The notes: generated by a model not told the origin, from the sequence alone. A stretch of 64,000 nt of DNA from Bradyrhizobium jicamae (GCF_018130695.1 NZ_JAFCJX010000002.1:62001-126000), one strand, 5' to 3'; shown: positions 8,051-16,941, counted from the first letter of the stretch. Numbers and translations: made by a program.

Positions 8051-9871
8051 ATGGGATCTTCTTCAATGTCAATGAACGCACCTGTATTCGCACCCAAAGA
8101 GGTCTCTCTGCAGCGTCGGAGCGACGGTACGCTTATCTTGAGCTCGCCGATCGAGCTGGGGGAGTGCGACTGGCGTATCACTGACTTCCTGCCGAGATGG
8201 GCGAAAGCCGCACCCAACCGCATTTTCTTGGCTCAACGCAATCCAGCCGGCGGATGGGACGAGATCACATATAGCCAGGCCTGGTCCCTGGTCCAGGCGG
8301 TTGGTCAAAGCCTGATCGAAATAGATGCGAAGCCTTCAGACAGCCTCGCCATCCTCTCCGGAAATTCCATAGAGAACGCGGTGATGTCTTTCGCCGCAAT
8401 GTCCATCGGCATGGTTTCTGCACCAATCTCGCCGAACTACACGTTGATGCCCGGAGGCCTAGCACGGCTGAAGGATATCGCAGAGGTGCTGCGTCCGAAG
8501 TTCGTGTTCGTTCAAAATGGACGCGATTTCTCGGCTGCCCGATCCATTCCGGAACTGAAAGCCGCAAGCTGGATCAGCGTCGACGGTGCTCCCGAAACGG
8601 TGCGCTATTCCGACCTAACTGAGAAGAGGAGCAGCTATGAAGGCTTCGAGCGCGCGTCCCGCTCTGCATCTTGCGATTCCGTCGCGAAGGTCCTCTTCAC
8701 GTCGGGCTCGACGGGCCTCCCCAAGGGTGTCCTGAATACTCACCGCATGATGGCGAGCGCTCTACAAATGGGCAGCTTGCTGGTAGCCCCGTCCGAAGCG
8801 CCTGTCCAGGTCGAGTGGATGCCATGGCATCACACCATGGGAAGCAACGTAATCCTCCACGGCATACTCAAGAATGGCGGGACGCTCTACATCGACGACG
8901 GCCGGCCGTTGCCGCAGCTCTTTCACAAGACGCTCCTCAATCTCCAGGAGGTTTCACCGACCGCGATGTTCAACGTGCCGGCCGGATATAATTTCCTTTG
9001 CGACGCGATCGAGAAAGATTCCGAGCTTGGCGCGCATATTTTGAAGCGGCTGGATAGGATAAGTTACGCCGGCGCAGCCATCTCGCAGAACACGCTCGAG
9101 CGCCTATATCGGTTGACGTCATCGATCACCGGCCGACGAATTCCTGTCATGTCCGGCTATGGTACGACGGAAACCGCTCCAACGATCAGTACGACCCATT
9201 GGGCTACCGATCGACCCGGGGAAATCGGCCTACCGGCGCCCGGTTTGCAGCTCAAGCTGCTTCCCGTTTCCGATACCTACGAGGTGCGGGTCAAAGGTCC
9301 CAACGTCACGCCGGGTTATCTCGGTCGGCCGGATTTGACGGAGCAAGCCTTCGACGAAGAAGGCTTCTATCGCATCGGTGACACAGTGTCGTTCATGGAC
9401 CCCGAGAAACCGGAATCGGGACTTCGCTTTACGGGTAGGATTTCGGAAAACTTCAAGCTCGCGAACGGGACCTGGGTATCGATCGGGAGCATGCGCGCCG
9501 CGATCTTGGCAGCTACCCGCGGCGTGCTAACGGATGTGGTGATTGCGGGCGAAAACAGAGAATACTGCGGTTTGCTTTGCTGGCTGAACCCGACGGAGGC
9601 GGCGCGGATCTCTTCGCAGCCGTCTTCCGACCTGGCCAGCGATCCCGTCGTCGTGCAGTTCCTCAAGGACCGGCTTCAAGAATACAACCGGACGGTTGGC
9701 AGCAGCGAAAATGCTCATTCGTTCCTACTGCTCAAGGAGCCGCCGTCGATTGCCGCCGGAGAAATCACCGACAAGGCATACGTCAATCAACGCGCCGTCT
9801 TGAAGTGCCGGTCGGACCAGGTCGAAACTCTCTACTGCTCCACTCCGACCCCAGGCGTGATCCGGGTTTGA
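8051..9871 (+). CDS. Feruloyl-CoA-synthase-like AMP-dependent acyl-CoA ligase
   Basis: About 606 aa. The adenylate-forming P-loop LFTSGSTGLPKG is near residue 215-226, then the EWMPWHHTMGSN segment, the GYGTTETAP motif and YRIGDTVSF. The order and sequence fit the feruloyl-CoA synthase branch, which activates hydroxycinnamate-type acids with ATP and CoA. The start is uncertain: ATG 8051, 8066 or 8072 are all possible and a GTG at 8030 is less likely; 8051 is used. It lies 142 bp after the binding protein, so import and activation of the same acid are probably linked. The tail after about residue 590 is short and lacks the usual C-terminal catalytic Lys motif in obvious form. Confidence 0.82.
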   Translation: MGSSSMSMNAPVFAPKEVSLQRRSDGTLILSSPIELGECDWRITDFLPRWAKAAPNRIFLAQRNPAGGWDEITYSQAWSLVQAVGQSLIEIDAKPSDSLAILSGNSIENAVMSFAAMSIGMVSAPISPNYTLMPGGLARLKDIAEVLRPKFVFVQNGRDFSAARSIPELKAASWISVDGAPETVRYSDLTEKRSSYEGFERASRSASCDSVAKVLFTSGSTGLPKGVLNTHRMMASALQMGSLLVAPSEAPVQVEWMPWHHTMGSNVILHGILKNGGTLYIDDGRPLPQLFHKTLLNLQEVSPTAMFNVPAGYNFLCDAIEKDSELGAHILKRLDRISYAGAAISQNTLERLYRLTSSITGRRIPVMSGYGTTETAPTISTTHWATDRPGEIGLPAPGLQLKLLPVSDTYEVRVKGPNVTPGYLGRPDLTEQAFDEEGFYRIGDTVSFMDPEKPESGLRFTGRISENFKLANGTWVSIGSMRAAILAATRGVLTDVVIAGENREYCGLLCWLNPTEAARISSQPSSDLASDPVVVQFLKDRLQEYNRTVGSSENAHSFLLLKEPPSIAAGEITDKAYVNQRAVLKCRSDQVETLYCSTPTPGVIRV

Positions 9872-9974
9872 GCCCTCACTCATCGAGCACCGAACCGGTG
9901 GGCATGGAGGCTGATCGCAGTGAAGCGGTCGGCTCCTCGGCAGCCGCCTGGCGGGCTCCATAGGACAGGGGCGA

Positions 9975-10487
9975 TCAGGCTGCTTTGCGGCGCGCTTTGG
10001 GTTTTGGGGCCGGTGCTTCCTTTTGCGCGAGGGGGCGGCTGGCACCCGGGCCAGGATGCGTATGGACCTCTTTGGCCAAAACCGGCTCGCCACACTCGGA
10101 GCAAACCATGACGGGGTCGAAGTCCTTACCGCAATTGCGATGCTGATGCAGAAGCGGCCGGCCGCGTACATCGACCATGTGAGTGTCGCCCCAATGGACG
10201 ATCGCCATCATAATCGGATAGAGATCGAGGCCTTTCTGGGTCAGGATGTACTCGTGACGCTTCGGCGATTCCTGGTAGGGGACTCGGCGGAGAATGCCTT
10301 GCCGGACAAGCTTCTTCAGCCGTTCGGCAAGCAGATGCCGCGTGATACCCAGCGCGGACTGGAATCCCTCGAAGCGGCGGGTACGCAGGAAGCATTCGCG
10401 CAGGATAAGCAGCGTCCATCGGTCGCCGATGACTCCGATAGTTCTGGCCATCGAACATGGCTCTTCCTCAAGTTCTTTCCACTTCAT
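9975..10487 (-). CDS. HxlR family regulator with C-terminal zinc-knuckle-like tail
   Basis: Start at ATG 10487 (GGAG eight bases before); the frame is open upstream to 10631 but that part is not HxlR-like. 170 aa. The winged-helix HxlR domain spans about residues 10-105 (IGVIGDRWTLLILREC, then ALGITRHLLAERLKKL recognition helix). The C-terminal third has C-x10-C-x2-C (NCGKDF...VCSECGEP), likely a metal knuckle, and ends in a Lys/Ala/Pro-rich tail. It is divergent from the HCCA-isomerase gene; the intervening DNA contains site B. It is the best candidate to bind sites A, B and C. HxlR proteins may activate or repress; the spacer position argues for repression. Confidence 0.85.
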   Translation of the reverse strand: MKWKELEEEPCSMARTIGVIGDRWTLLILRECFLRTRRFEGFQSALGITRHLLAERLKKLVRQGILRRVPYQESPKRHEYILTQKGLDLYPIMMAIVHWGDTHMVDVRGRPLLHQHRNCGKDFDPVMVCSECGEPVLAKEVHTHPGPGASRPLAQKEAPAPKPKARRKAA

Positions 10488-10549
10488 CCACGGTCTCCAA
10501 TAACTCCAGCATTCTCCTACGAATCTGCGGAGAAGCGACAAGTCATACC

Positions 10550-10578
10550 ATTCTAGATAGGTACTGATCCCCAAACAA
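10550..10578 (-). promoter_or_regulatory. Candidate promoter of the HxlR gene
   Basis: On the minus strand TTGTTT (10578-10573), a 17-base spacer and TAGAAT (10555-10550) form a plausible sigma-70 promoter, giving a leader near 55 bases. It is about 40 bp from operator site B, close enough for autoregulation. Confidence 0.4.
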
Positions 10579-10619
10579 TAGCTCCCCGGCAAAATCGACC
10601 AAATCGCCGCAGTATCAGT

Positions 10620-10648
10620 TTGACAGTTCAAAAAAAGAACTGTAAATC
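10620..10648 (+). promoter_or_regulatory. Promoter with CAGTTC-N7-GAACTG operator (site B)
   Basis: TTGACA (10620-10625), 17-base spacer, TAAATC (10643-10648). CAGTTC (10624-10629) and GAACTG (10637-10642) are perfect 6-bp arms around seven A residues, the best palindrome of the set. It lies between the divergent HxlR and HCCA-isomerase genes; the leader to the isomerase is about 32 bases. Confidence 0.75.
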
Positions 10649-10686
10649 TTTCTCACAATCTTCGAATTTGTCCGGAGGAGGCCGAT

Positions 10687-11319
10687 ATGACCCCGAAAGT
10701 AGAGTTCCTGTTCGATTTCGGTAGCCCGAACGCCTATTTGGCCGAGGTCGCGATCCCAAGCATCGAACAGCGCACCGGGGTGAAATTCGAGTACGTCCCG
10801 ATCCTTCTTGGCGGCATCTACAAGGCCACCGGAAACATGTCGCCCTTCGATTCTCTGCGTGGAATCAAGAACAAGCCGGAGTACCAGGCGCTCGAGACGC
10901 AGCGGTTTATTCGCCGCCATAACGTGACGAAATTTCGCACGAACCTCTTCTTCCCGGTCAATACCCTCATGTTGATGCGCTGTGCGGTTGCTGCGCAGTT
11001 CGAGGGGGTATTCGAGTCCTATTTCCGGGCGGCCTATCATCATATGTGGGAAGAGCCGAAGAAGATGGATGACCCTGAGGTTTTCCGGAGCGCGTTCATC
11101 TCTTCGGGCATCGATATCGATCGCGTGGCAAAGCGCGCACAGGATGACGACGTGAAGAAGAAGCTCATCGAGCTGACGAACGACGCTGTGAGCCGGGGCG
11201 CGTTCGGCTCGCCGACTTTCTTCGTCGGCAAGGAAATGTTCTTCGGAAAGGACCAGTTGCGGGACGTGGAGGAGTCCATTGTCGAACAATCCGCCGGGGC
11301 TATATCCAAGGCTAAGTGA
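10687..11319 (+). CDS. 2-hydroxychromene-2-carboxylate isomerase family protein (DsbA/kappa-GST fold)
   Basis: A 210-aa protein with a strong GGAGGAG ribosome site. The N terminus FLFDFGSPNAYLA has the Ser (residue 13) used by HCCA isomerases and kappa GSTs in place of the DsbA C-x-x-C pair. The C terminus GAFGSPTFFVGKEMFFGKDQL is the thioredoxin-fold tail with the cis-Pro region. The known enzyme uses glutathione to isomerise 2-hydroxychromene-2-carboxylate in naphthalene-type degradation; homologues in other aromatic pathways have different roles. It is the gene directly behind site B, divergent from HxlR. Family firm, reaction inferred. Confidence 0.85.
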   Translation: MTPKVEFLFDFGSPNAYLAEVAIPSIEQRTGVKFEYVPILLGGIYKATGNMSPFDSLRGIKNKPEYQALETQRFIRRHNVTKFRTNLFFPVNTLMLMRCAVAAQFEGVFESYFRAAYHHMWEEPKKMDDPEVFRSAFISSGIDIDRVAKRAQDDDVKKKLIELTNDAVSRGAFGSPTFFVGKEMFFGKDQLRDVEESIVEQSAGAISKAK

Positions 11320-11457
11320 TATTTGGATCGAAGTCTGGCGATCATGAATGAGATTCGCCGCTGACCGTGCTCGGCAGTCAGGCTGGTATTCCAGTTACAG
11401 TTTGAGGTCGGAGCGTTGCTCGCGTTGCGACCTCGAAGCGCCAACGTCAAATATCAA

Positions 11458-11486
11458 TTGACGAGTTCTAAAAAAGAACGCTATGT
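11458..11486 (+). promoter_or_regulatory. Promoter with GTTC-N7-GAAC operator (site C)
   Basis: TTGACG (11458-11463), 17-base spacer, CTATGT (11481-11486). GTTC (11465-11468) and GAAC (11476-11479) flank T plus six A residues. The run ACGAGTTCTAAAAAAGAACG is identical to site A. It drives the SDR / acyl-CoA dehydrogenase operon with a leader of about 90 bases. Confidence 0.72.
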
Positions 11487-11582
11487 ACTTTCCATGATGC
11501 CGAGAGCGCGTCGATGACGTGGTTCGGCGGGCTCACGGCAAATAGTTCGCGAGCGACGTATAACCTCACAGGGAGCACGCCC

Positions 11583-12320
11583 GTGCAGAAAAGAAACGCA
11601 ACCGCTGCTGTCATCGGCGCCGGCGATTTCATCGGCGGCGAGATCGCCAAGAAATTTGCAGCAGAAGGCTTCACGGTCTTCGCCGGCCGTCGCAACGGCG
11701 AAAAGCTGGCTCCACTCGTCAAGGACATCGAGGCAGCCGGCGGAGAGATCCACGCCCGTTCGCTCGACGCTCGCAAGGAAGACGAGATCGTCTCCTTCCT
11801 GAATGATGCAGACAAGCACGCGCCGCTGGAAGTCTGCATCTTCAACATCGGTGCGAACGTCAACTTCCCAATTCTCGAAACCACTGAGCGCGTTTTCCGC
11901 AAGGTCTGGGAAATGGCCTGCTATTCCGGCTTCCTGGCCGGCCGTGAGGCGGCTCGGCTAATGGTGCCGCGCGGGGCTGGCAATATCTTCTTTACTGGAG
12001 CGACCGCCTCACTCCGCGGCGGCAGCGGTTATGCCGCCTTTGCGAGCGCCAAATTTGGTCTTCGCGCGGTCGCGCAAGCAATGGCCCGCGAGCTTGGCCC
12101 GAAGAATATCCACGTCGCGCATCTGATCATCGATTCCGGCGTGGATACCGAATGGGTTCGGCAGCGGCGGCTGGAGGCGCTCGGGCCCAACGCGCTGGAT
12201 GATCCGGATGCGTTGATGCCGCCGTCCTCCGTCGCCGCATCCTATTGGCAGCTCTATCAGCAGCCGAAAAGCGCATGGACGTTCGAGCTGGAGATTCGTC
12301 CCTTCGGCGAGAAGTGGTGA
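11583..12320 (+). CDS. SDR family protein with Phe in place of the catalytic Tyr
   Basis: GTG start at 11583 chosen for its AGGGAG ribosome site; 245 aa. The Rossmann start is VIGAGDFIGGEIAKKF, with Phe where the middle glycine of GxxxGxG usually is. The NAG-equivalent is FNIGAN. The YxxxK motif reads F-A-S-A-K (residues 153-157), so the proton-donating Tyr is absent while the Lys is kept; a Tyr at 150 is in the wrong register. The C terminus SAWTFELEIRPFGEKW fits a recurrent SDR subgroup. It opens an operon with two acyl-CoA dehydrogenases (13 bp gap), thiolase and flavin oxidoreductase. It could be a 3-hydroxyacyl-CoA handling enzyme with altered chemistry, or non-redox. Confidence 0.82.
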   Translation: MQKRNATAAVIGAGDFIGGEIAKKFAAEGFTVFAGRRNGEKLAPLVKDIEAAGGEIHARSLDARKEDEIVSFLNDADKHAPLEVCIFNIGANVNFPILETTERVFRKVWEMACYSGFLAGREAARLMVPRGAGNIFFTGATASLRGGSGYAAFASAKFGLRAVAQAMARELGPKNIHVAHLIIDSGVDTEWVRQRRLEALGPNALDDPDALMPPSSVAASYWQLYQQPKSAWTFELEIRPFGEKW

Positions 12321-12332
12321 GGAGCAAATAGG

Positions 12333-13514
12333 ATGGAGCTGGCGCTTTCTCCTGAAGATGCAGCATTTCGTGACGAGGTGCGCGCCTTCATCGCGGAAAA
12401 CTATCCGGCGGAAATGCGCGTTCCGAACCCGGAGACCGACCTGACGAAAGAGCAATCGCTGCTCTGGCATCGCATTCTGCACAAGAAGGGTTGGATCGCG
12501 CCTCTCTGGCCCAAGGAGTACGGCGGGCCCGGCTGGTCGATCACCCGCCGCTTCATCTTCGAACAGGAGACCAGCCGCGCCGGCACGCTGCCGCCATTGG
12601 CATTCAGCGTCACCATGGTCGGTCCGGTGATCTATACGTTCGGCAATGAGGCCCAGAAGAAGAAGTTTCTTCCGCGTATTCTGTCGGGCGAAGACTGGTG
12701 GTGCCAGGGCTATTCCGAGCCGGGCTCCGGCTCGGACCTCGCAACCGTCCGTACCAAGGCCGTGCGCGACGGCGATCACTATATCGTCAATGGCCACAAG
12801 ACGTGGACCACACTCGCTCAGCACGCGGACTGGATCTTCTGCTTGGTGCGGACCGATCCGAATGCGAAGCCACAATCCGGCATCTCCTTCCTGCTGATCG
12901 ACATGAAGTCGCCGGGCGTCACCGTGCGGCCGATCATCACCATCGACGGGAGCCACGAGGTCAACGACGTTTTTCTGGAGAACGTTCGTGTCCCAGCCGA
13001 AAACCTGATCGGCGAGGAAAACAAGGGGTGGACCTACGCCAAGTTCCTTCTCGGCAACGAACGAACCAGCATGGCCGGCATCGGTCGGTCAACGCGCTAC
13101 ATCAACAAACTGAAGCAAATCGTTGAAGCCGAGGTCCCGTCCGACGATCCGATGCATCTCGACTTCCAGCGCGAGATCGCCCTCGTCGAACTCGACGTAC
13201 TGGCGCTCGAGGCGACCGAGCTGCGTGTCGTGGCTCAGATGGCGCGCGGCATCGATCCTGGACCGGCCGCATCGTTGTTCAAGATCCGCGGCACCGAGAT
13301 TTTCCAGAGGATCACCGAATTGACCCATCGCGCGATCGGCAGTTGCGGGCTCGCGCTTCGGGAGCAGCCGGTCAGCGCCAATCACTTCATGCCCGGTCAC
13401 GAGTACGGGCACACAGCTGCGGAAAAGTACCTGAACTCTCGCAAGCTCAGCATCTACGGCGGGTCGAACGAGATTCAGCGCAACATCATCGCAAAAGCTG
13501 TGCTTGGTCTCTAG
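12333..13514 (+). CDS. Acyl-CoA dehydrogenase, PimC-like large-subunit type
   Basis: 393 aa. Contains the FAD/substrate loop CQGYSEPGSGSDL (near 125-137), the second-domain motif NGHKTWTT, and the C-terminal YGGSNEIQRNIIAK (near 374-387). The residue in the place of the classical MCAD base (E in YEGT) is Gly, as is usual in PimC-like and steroid-type subunits, where the base lies elsewhere or on the pair. Next to it, 21 bp downstream, is a small-subunit-type dehydrogenase, so a heterotetramer is likely. It would desaturate an acyl-CoA, passing electrons to ETF. Substrate could be a dicarboxyl or ring-bearing acyl-CoA. Confidence 0.88.
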   Translation: MELALSPEDAAFRDEVRAFIAENYPAEMRVPNPETDLTKEQSLLWHRILHKKGWIAPLWPKEYGGPGWSITRRFIFEQETSRAGTLPPLAFSVTMVGPVIYTFGNEAQKKKFLPRILSGEDWWCQGYSEPGSGSDLATVRTKAVRDGDHYIVNGHKTWTTLAQHADWIFCLVRTDPNAKPQSGISFLLIDMKSPGVTVRPIITIDGSHEVNDVFLENVRVPAENLIGEENKGWTYAKFLLGNERTSMAGIGRSTRYINKLKQIVEAEVPSDDPMHLDFQREIALVELDVLALEATELRVVAQMARGIDPGPAASLFKIRGTEIFQRITELTHRAIGSCGLALREQPVSANHFMPGHEYGHTAAEKYLNSRKLSIYGGSNEIQRNIIAKAVLGL

Positions 13515-13535
13515 CCAGAGTATCGAGAGGGTCGG

Positions 13536-14666
13536 ATGGACATTCAGTTTACGGAAGAGCAGGAACTGCTGCGATCCAGCATCCAGCGCCTGCTGCGCGA
13601 TCAGTATGATTTTGAGGCGCGCCGCAAGATAGTCGCCGACGAACAAGGTTTTAGTCACAGGCAATGGGCGGCGTTTGCCGAACTCGGCCTGCTGGCTGCA
13701 CCGTTCGCGGAAGATGCGGGTGGTCTCGGCGGCGGCCCGCTGTCGACCATGATCATCGCGCATGAATTCGGGCGCCATCTCGTCGTCGAGCCGTTCGTCG
13801 AAACGGTGGTGCTGGCCGGCGGCCTGATCGAACGACTAGGCGATACCGTGCAGAAGCAAGCCTTCATCCCCGACATCGTCGACGGCAAGAAGATATGGAC
13901 GCTGGCCTGGACAGAGAAGGGTGGCCGGTTCGATCTCGCAGACGTGACGACGACCGCGCGACGTGAGAGCGATGACTATGTCCTGAGCGGCGGAAAGACG
14001 GCGGTGATTGCGGCGCCCTGGGCCGATTACCTTGTCGTTTCCGCGCGCACCTCGGGGAGCCGAAAGGACCACGGTGGCGTCAGTCTGTTTGTGGTCGACC
14101 GCCGCGCCGCCGGCGTTGATCTGCAGAGCTTCAAAACGATCGACGGCCGTCGCGCCGCCGAGATCAGTCTGCGCAATGTCCGCGGACAGTTGCTTGGCAA
14201 GGAAGGCGAGGGCTTAGCAGCGCTGGAGGCGTGCCGCGATCGCGCCATCGGTGCGCTCTGCGCAGAAGCGGTCGGCGCCATGGGAGAGCTGAATTCCGCC
14301 ACACTGGAATACTCGAAGACGCGCAAGCAGTTCGGTACCACCATCGGTTCATTCCAGGTGCTGCAGCACCGGATGGTCGACATGTTCATCGCCCATCAGG
14401 AGGCGCTCTCCCTGATGCAGCATCTCAATCTCAGCATCAGCGGCGGAGAAGCCGGGCTCTCGCGGCTCGCTTCCGGCGCCAAGACGAAGATCGGCTATGC
14501 GGCCAAGTTCGTCGCCGACCAGGCTGTGCAGCTGCATGGCGGCATGGGCATGACCGACGAGCTCAATGTCGGCCACTATTTCAAGCGCATCTCTTCCATC
14601 AACATCCAGTTCGGCGACCCCGCGTTCCACGTCCTACGCTATGCACGCTTTGGCGCGGCCGCGTGA
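13536..14666 (+). CDS. Acyl-CoA dehydrogenase, PimD-like small-subunit type
   Basis: 376 aa. Starts MDIQFTEEQELLRSSIQRLL, has LGKEGEGLAALE and the YSKTRKQFGTTIGSFQVLQH segment of the C-terminal helical domain, and LHGGMGMTDELNVGHYFKR near residue 332. The usual IYEGT-type end is replaced by RISSINIQFGDPAFHVLRYA, as in PimD-like partners of two-subunit dehydrogenases. A GAGGGTCGG ribosome site precedes the ATG. Pairing with the upstream large subunit is inferred from adjacency and from the known PimC/PimD and steroid FadE28/FadE29 pairs. Confidence 0.87.
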   Translation: MDIQFTEEQELLRSSIQRLLRDQYDFEARRKIVADEQGFSHRQWAAFAELGLLAAPFAEDAGGLGGGPLSTMIIAHEFGRHLVVEPFVETVVLAGGLIERLGDTVQKQAFIPDIVDGKKIWTLAWTEKGGRFDLADVTTTARRESDDYVLSGGKTAVIAAPWADYLVVSARTSGSRKDHGGVSLFVVDRRAAGVDLQSFKTIDGRRAAEISLRNVRGQLLGKEGEGLAALEACRDRAIGALCAEAVGAMGELNSATLEYSKTRKQFGTTIGSFQVLQHRMVDMFIAHQEALSLMQHLNLSISGGEAGLSRLASGAKTKIGYAAKFVADQAVQLHGGMGMTDELNVGHYFKRISSINIQFGDPAFHVLRYARFGAAA

Positions 14667-14681
14667 GAAAAGAGGCAAAAT

Positions 14682-15869
14682 ATGACGACTGAAGCAGTAA
14701 TCATTTCGACCGCGCGTACCGCCGTCGGCAAAGCCTACCGTGGATCCCTCAACAACACGGAGGGGCCGACCATGGCCGGTCACGTCATGGCCGAGGCGGT
14801 GAAGCGCGCCGGCATCGCGCCGGGCGAGGTCGAAGACGTGGTGATGGGCTGCGCCATGCAGCAAGGCACCATGGTGATGAACGTGGCCCGTAAGGGGGCG
14901 ATCCGCGCGGGCATGCCGGTGACTGTCGCCGGGACGACGATTGATCGGCAATGCGCCTCAGGCCTGCAGGCGATCGCCGTGGCGGCACGTTCCGTGATGC
15001 TTGATGGCGTTGACATCGCGATCGGCGGCGGCATCGAATCGATCAGCCTGGTGCAGAACGAGCACATGAACAAGTTTCACATGGTCGACGATGAATTGAT
15101 GGCCATGAAGCCGGACATATACATGTCGATGCTCGAGACCGCAGAGACCGTCGCCGAGCGCTACAAGATCGGCCGCGACAAGCAGGATGAATACAGCCTC
15201 GAGAGCCAGCGCCGTGTCGGAGCTGCTCTGCAGAGCGGCCGGTTCGACGAGGAGATCGTTCCGATCACGACGAAAATGGCGCTCGTCAACAAGGAGACCA
15301 AGCAGGTCTCCTATGAACAGGTGACCCTCACCAAGGATGAGGGCCCGCGTCCCGATACGACCGCCGAAGGCCTCGCCAAGATCAAGCCGGTGTTCGAGGG
15401 CAAAACCATCAGCGCAGGCAATGCGAGCCAGCTTTCGGACGGTGCTTCGGCATGCGTGATCATGAGCGATAAGATCGCGGCCAAGAAGGGGCTCAAACCG
15501 CTCGGTATCTTCCGGGGCTTCGTTGCCGCGGGCGTCGAGCCGGACGAGATGGGAATTGGCCCGGTCGTGGCGATCCCCCGCCTGCTGAAGCGTCACAATC
15601 TGAAGATCGACGACATCGATCTCTGGGAGCTCAACGAGGCTTATGCCGTTCAGGTGATCTATTGCCGCGACAAGCTCGGCATCGACCCGAACAAGCTCAA
15701 CGTCAATGGAGGCTCGATTGCGATGGGGCACCCCTATGGCATGACCGGCGCGCGCCTCACTGGCCACCTTCTGATCGAGGGACGGCGCCGAAAGGCAAAG
15801 TACGGCGTCGTAACCATGTGCATCGGTGGCGGCATGGGCGCGGCGGGCCTTTTCGAAATCATCCATTGA
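14682..15869 (+). CDS. Thiolase (acetyl-CoA acyltransferase type)
   Basis: 395 aa, 15 bp after the dehydrogenase pair. Cys91 in [10 protein letters not shown], His350 in [12 protein letters not shown] and Cys380 in [11 protein letters not shown] form the thiolytic triad. The middle insertion ([19 protein letters not shown]) and the GMGAAG tail differ from the acetoacetyl-CoA thiolase at 3216, so this is a degradative thiolase for the product of the local dehydrogenases. It would complete one beta-oxidation round; no dedicated hydratase lies inside this operon, so the crotonase at 4665 or another may supply it. Confidence 0.9.
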   Translation: MTTEAVIISTARTAVGKAYRGSLNNTEGPTMAGHVMAEAVKRAGIAPGEVEDVVMGCAMQQGTMVMNVARKGAIRAGMPVTVAGTTIDRQCASGLQAIAVAARSVMLDGVDIAIGGGIESISLVQNEHMNKFHMVDDELMAMKPDIYMSMLETAETVAERYKIGRDKQDEYSLESQRRVGAALQSGRFDEEIVPITTKMALVNKETKQVSYEQVTLTKDEGPRPDTTAEGLAKIKPVFEGKTISAGNASQLSDGASACVIMSDKIAAKKGLKPLGIFRGFVAAGVEPDEMGIGPVVAIPRLLKRHNLKIDDIDLWELNEAYAVQVIYCRDKLGIDPNKLNVNGGSIAMGHPYGMTGARLTGHLLIEGRRRKAKYGVVTMCIGGGMGAAGLFEIIH

Positions 15870-15890
15870 ACGGAACTGCGGGAGATCATC

Positions 15891-16904
15891 GTGAAGACAG
15901 CGATTACTGAACTGTTCGGTATCGAACATCCGATTATTCAGGGCGGGATGCACTACGTCGGGTTCGCCGAACTCGCAGCAGCCGTGTCGAACGCCGGCGG
16001 CCTCGGCCTCATTACCGGCCTGACCCAGAAGACGCCCGAGCTGCTCGCCAAGGAGATCGCGCGCTGTCGCGACATGACGGACAAGCCGTTCGGCGTCAAT
16101 CTCACCTTCCTGCCGAGCTTCACCGCGCCGCCCTATCCCGAGTATATCGCCGCGATCAAGGAAGGTGGCGTCAAGGCGGTCGAGACTGCTGGCCGTAGCC
16201 CGGAAGAGTACATGCCGGCGCTGAAGGCCGCCGGCATCAAGGTGATCCACAAATGCACCTCGGTGCGGCATTCGCTGAAGGCCGAGAAGATCGGCTGCGA
16301 CGCGGTCAGTGTCGATGGCTTCGAGTGCGGCGGTCATCCCGGTGAGGACGACATTCCCAATATGATCCTGCTGCCTCGTGCGGCCGATGAGCTCAAGATC
16401 CCGTTCGTCGCGTCGGGCGGCATGGCGGATGCGCGCAGCCTCGTCGCGGCTCTTTCCATGGGGGCGGCGGGCATGAACATGGGCACCCGCTTCGTCGCCA
16501 CCAAGGAGGCGCCCGTCCACGACAACGTGAAGCAAGCACTGGTCAAGGCGACCGAGCTCGACACCGTTCTCGTCATGCGCGCGCTGCGCAACACCGAGCG
16601 CGTGTTGAAGAACAAGGGCGTCACCGAGCTGATCGAGATCGAGCGCGAGAAGGGCGCGAGCCTGAAGATCGAGGATATTCTCGACCAGGTTGCCGGCGTT
16701 TACCCGAAGGTGATGTTGGAGGGCGCCATGGATGCTGGCGCCTGGAGCTGCGGCATGGTGGTCGGGCTGATCAACGATATTCCGACCGTCAAGGAGTTGA
16801 TCGATCGCATCATGGATGGCGCCGAACGCATCATCCGGCAGCGGCTGACGGGCTTCCTCGACGGTGTGAGCGCGGGTTCCGTCCCGGCACGCGCGATCGC
16901 CTGA
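15891..16904 (+). CDS. NAD(P)H-dependent flavin oxidoreductase / nitronate monooxygenase family
   Basis: GTG start with GGGAGATC before it; 337 aa. The FMN TIM-barrel signature begins HPIIQGGMHYVGFAELAAAV (near 13), and the DGFECGGHPGEDD segment holds the His (near 149) conserved in class II nitronate monooxygenases and in 2-nitropropane-dioxygenase-like proteins. GTRFVATKEAP binds the FMN phosphate. In catabolic acyl-CoA operons these proteins often act as enoyl-type reductases or have unknown roles; true nitroalkane use is not implied. It is the last gene of the site-C operon, 21 bp after the thiolase, followed by a terminator hairpin. Confidence 0.85.
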   Translation: MKTAITELFGIEHPIIQGGMHYVGFAELAAAVSNAGGLGLITGLTQKTPELLAKEIARCRDMTDKPFGVNLTFLPSFTAPPYPEYIAAIKEGGVKAVETAGRSPEEYMPALKAAGIKVIHKCTSVRHSLKAEKIGCDAVSVDGFECGGHPGEDDIPNMILLPRAADELKIPFVASGGMADARSLVAALSMGAAGMNMGTRFVATKEAPVHDNVKQALVKATELDTVLVMRALRNTERVLKNKGVTELIEIEREKGASLKIEDILDQVAGVYPKVMLEGAMDAGAWSCGMVVGLINDIPTVKELIDRIMDGAERIIRQRLTGFLDGVSAGSVPARAIA

Positions 16905-16941
16905 CGCTTCTGAGGAAGTAAAGGGTTAGATTAGATGGACG

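Noticed and set aside
14958..16535. 525-codon open frame on the minus strand across the thiolase and nitronate monooxygenase genes
   Set aside because: It is the mirror of two strongly conserved genes with GC-ended codons; the translation is rich in His/Asp/Arg/Gly and shows no domain.
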